Source: Chloroflexia bacterium | GTDB taxonomy: Bacteria; Chloroflexota; Chloroflexia; Thermomicrobiales; UBA6265 | Reading direction: 5' to 3' | Length of the DNA: 6,628 nt | NCBI GenBank assembly: GCA_013698305.1 | Contig: JACCVC010000093.1 | Coordinates: 1 to 6,628 of the forward strand | Part shown: one piece after another, positions 6,126-6,628 of the stretch | Numbering within the stretch: position 1 is the stretch's first letter | Layout: every line of letters starts with the position of its first letter | Translations under genes and position numbers: made by a program | Notes under the pieces: model-generated | Told to the model about the DNA's origin: nothing | What the model saw: only the letters and a program-made list of their open reading frames with translations | Databases searched by the model: none

Positions 6126-6150
6126 CGTAGGGGCAGACACGGGGTCTGCC
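6126..6150 (+). repeat. single copy of the palindromic repeat, downstream of cadA
   Basis: CGTAG followed by GGGCAGAC-ACGGG-GTCTGCCC forms an 8-bp stem with a 5-base loop (6131-6151). The 19-base core at 6132-6150 is the exact reverse complement of the core at 3108-3126, while the CGTAG flank keeps the same orientation. It sits 80 bases after the cadA stop and before the convergent hydrolase gene, so it may also help end transcription in both directions. Confidence 0.75.
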
Positions 6151-6152
6151 CG

Positions 6153-6169
6153 GACCGCCGAAGGCGGTC
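6153..6169. terminator. possible bidirectional terminator hairpin
   Basis: GACCGCC-GAA-GGCGGTC is a perfect 7-bp GC-rich stem with a three-base loop, directly abutting the palindromic repeat. It lies between the ends of two convergent genes (cadA and the hydrolase), where a shared terminator is expected. Neither side has a U-tract, so factor-independent termination would be weak. It may instead be the outer part of the repeat element. Confidence 0.45.
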
Positions 6170-6223
6170 AATACGCCATGAACGCCAGGTCCATGGGACG
6201 TGGCAACCTCATCGCAATCGGCT

Positions 6224-6628
6224 CTAAACCTCAACCACCATGCCATCCCAGGCAACTTCGTAGCCGCGCTCGCTGGCGAACCGCTCGAACTCATCGGGAA
6301 GCGGGTAGCTGTGGTGCGCGAAGTGGTGGGCGATCACCCGAGTGGAGTCGCTGGCGACACCCGCCTCGCGCATGATCTCGATCTCGCGCAGCATCGACGA
6401 GCTGGAGTGGTGCGTCGCGCTGTGCGACTCCGTGCCGTGGGTGTGATCCATGATCAGCAGGTCGAACACCCAGCCTTCTTGCGCCACGCGCTCCCAGGCT
6501 CCTTCCGGCATCGGCGCGGTGTCGGTGCCGTAGAGGAACGATGACCCGTCCTCGTGCCGGATCGCGAGGATGCGTGCCTGCAACCCTGGCGCATGGGTGG
6601 CGGGGATCGCCAGCGCCGTGTACGGTCC
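6224..6628 (-). CDS. MBL-fold metallo-hydrolase, C-terminal part (5' end outside the window)
   Basis: The frame is open from the right edge to TAG at 6226-6224, giving the last 134 residues. It begins GPYTALAIPATHAPG at the edge and continues through LQARILAIRHEDGSSFLYGT with no start of its own; a TTG at 6583 is an internal Leu, not a start. The fragment resembles the C-terminal half of PhnP-like metallo-beta-lactamase-fold phosphodiesterases. Features are a His before the strand (H12 of the fragment), FLYGTDT with the likely bridging metal ligand D36, LLIMDHTHG (57-65), a late VIAHHFAHH (His ligand), and the closing EVAWDGMVVEV typical of the family. The HxHxDH motif would lie in the missing N-terminal part, so activity cannot be judged. 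Reaction and substrate are unknown. It converges on the cad operon and is probably not part of it. Confidence 0.8.
   Translation of the reverse strand, partial: GPYTALAIPATHAPGLQARILAIRHEDGSSFLYGTDTAPMPEGAWERVAQEGWVFDLLIMDHTHGTESHSATHHSSSSMLREIEIMREAGVASDSTRVIAHHFAHHSYPLPDEFERFASERGYEVAWDGMVVEV

Noticed and set aside
5377..6294. 305-codon minus-strand frame across the end of cadA
   Set aside because: Antisense to conserved ATPase motifs and continues across the repeat; composition is that of a shadow frame.

Overview
This is a GC-rich bacterial chromosomal window of compact genes. It carries the end of one gene on the left edge, four complete genes plus one regulator-transporter overlap in the middle, and the end of another gene on the right edge. 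The mix (an IF-1 gene with a TTG start, a YbhN/LPG-synthase-type membrane protein, UppP, a CadC-like repressor with a zinc/cadmium P-type ATPase, an MBL-fold hydrolase) and the GTAG(G/C)GGCAGAC-type palindromic repeats would fit a high-GC Chloroflexota lineage such as Thermomicrobia. That placement is an impression from gene style, not something the sequence proves.

Layout. Positions 1-206 (minus strand) hold the N-terminal part of a small hydrophobic membrane protein. Positions 207-526 are non-coding and contain a perfect 14-bp palindrome and the infA leader. infA (527-820, plus) encodes translation initiation factor IF-1 with an N-terminal extension, and a strong hairpin (842-870) closes it. 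Next come a polytopic membrane protein of the lysylphosphatidylglycerol-synthase TM / flippase-like family (956-2053) and uppP, undecaprenyl-diphosphatase (2181-3038). Both act at or in the membrane and probably in lipid handling. Positions 3039-3376 are non-coding: a 139-bp element made of two inverted copies of a palindromic repeat (REPIN-like), then an AT-rich operator/promoter region.

The accessory module is a two-gene metal-resistance operon. A SmtB/CadC-type ArsR repressor (3377-3787) keeps both the cysteine (alpha3N) and the Asp/His/Glu (alpha5) metal sites. It overlaps by ATGA a CadA/ZntA-type P1B ATPase (3784-6045). The expected logic is that Cd/Pb/Zn binding releases the repressor from the inverted repeats upstream and the ATPase then exports the metal. 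A third copy of the palindromic repeat and a second hairpin lie just downstream (6126-6169), so the operon is bracketed by the same repeat family. The right edge (6224-6628, minus) is the C-terminal part of an MBL-fold metallo-hydrolase converging on the operon.

No clearly new multi-gene system is visible. The points most worth a second look are the palindromic repeat family with one copy whose core is flipped, the mirrored operator pair within an alternating purine-pyrimidine tract, and the isolated, extended IF-1.
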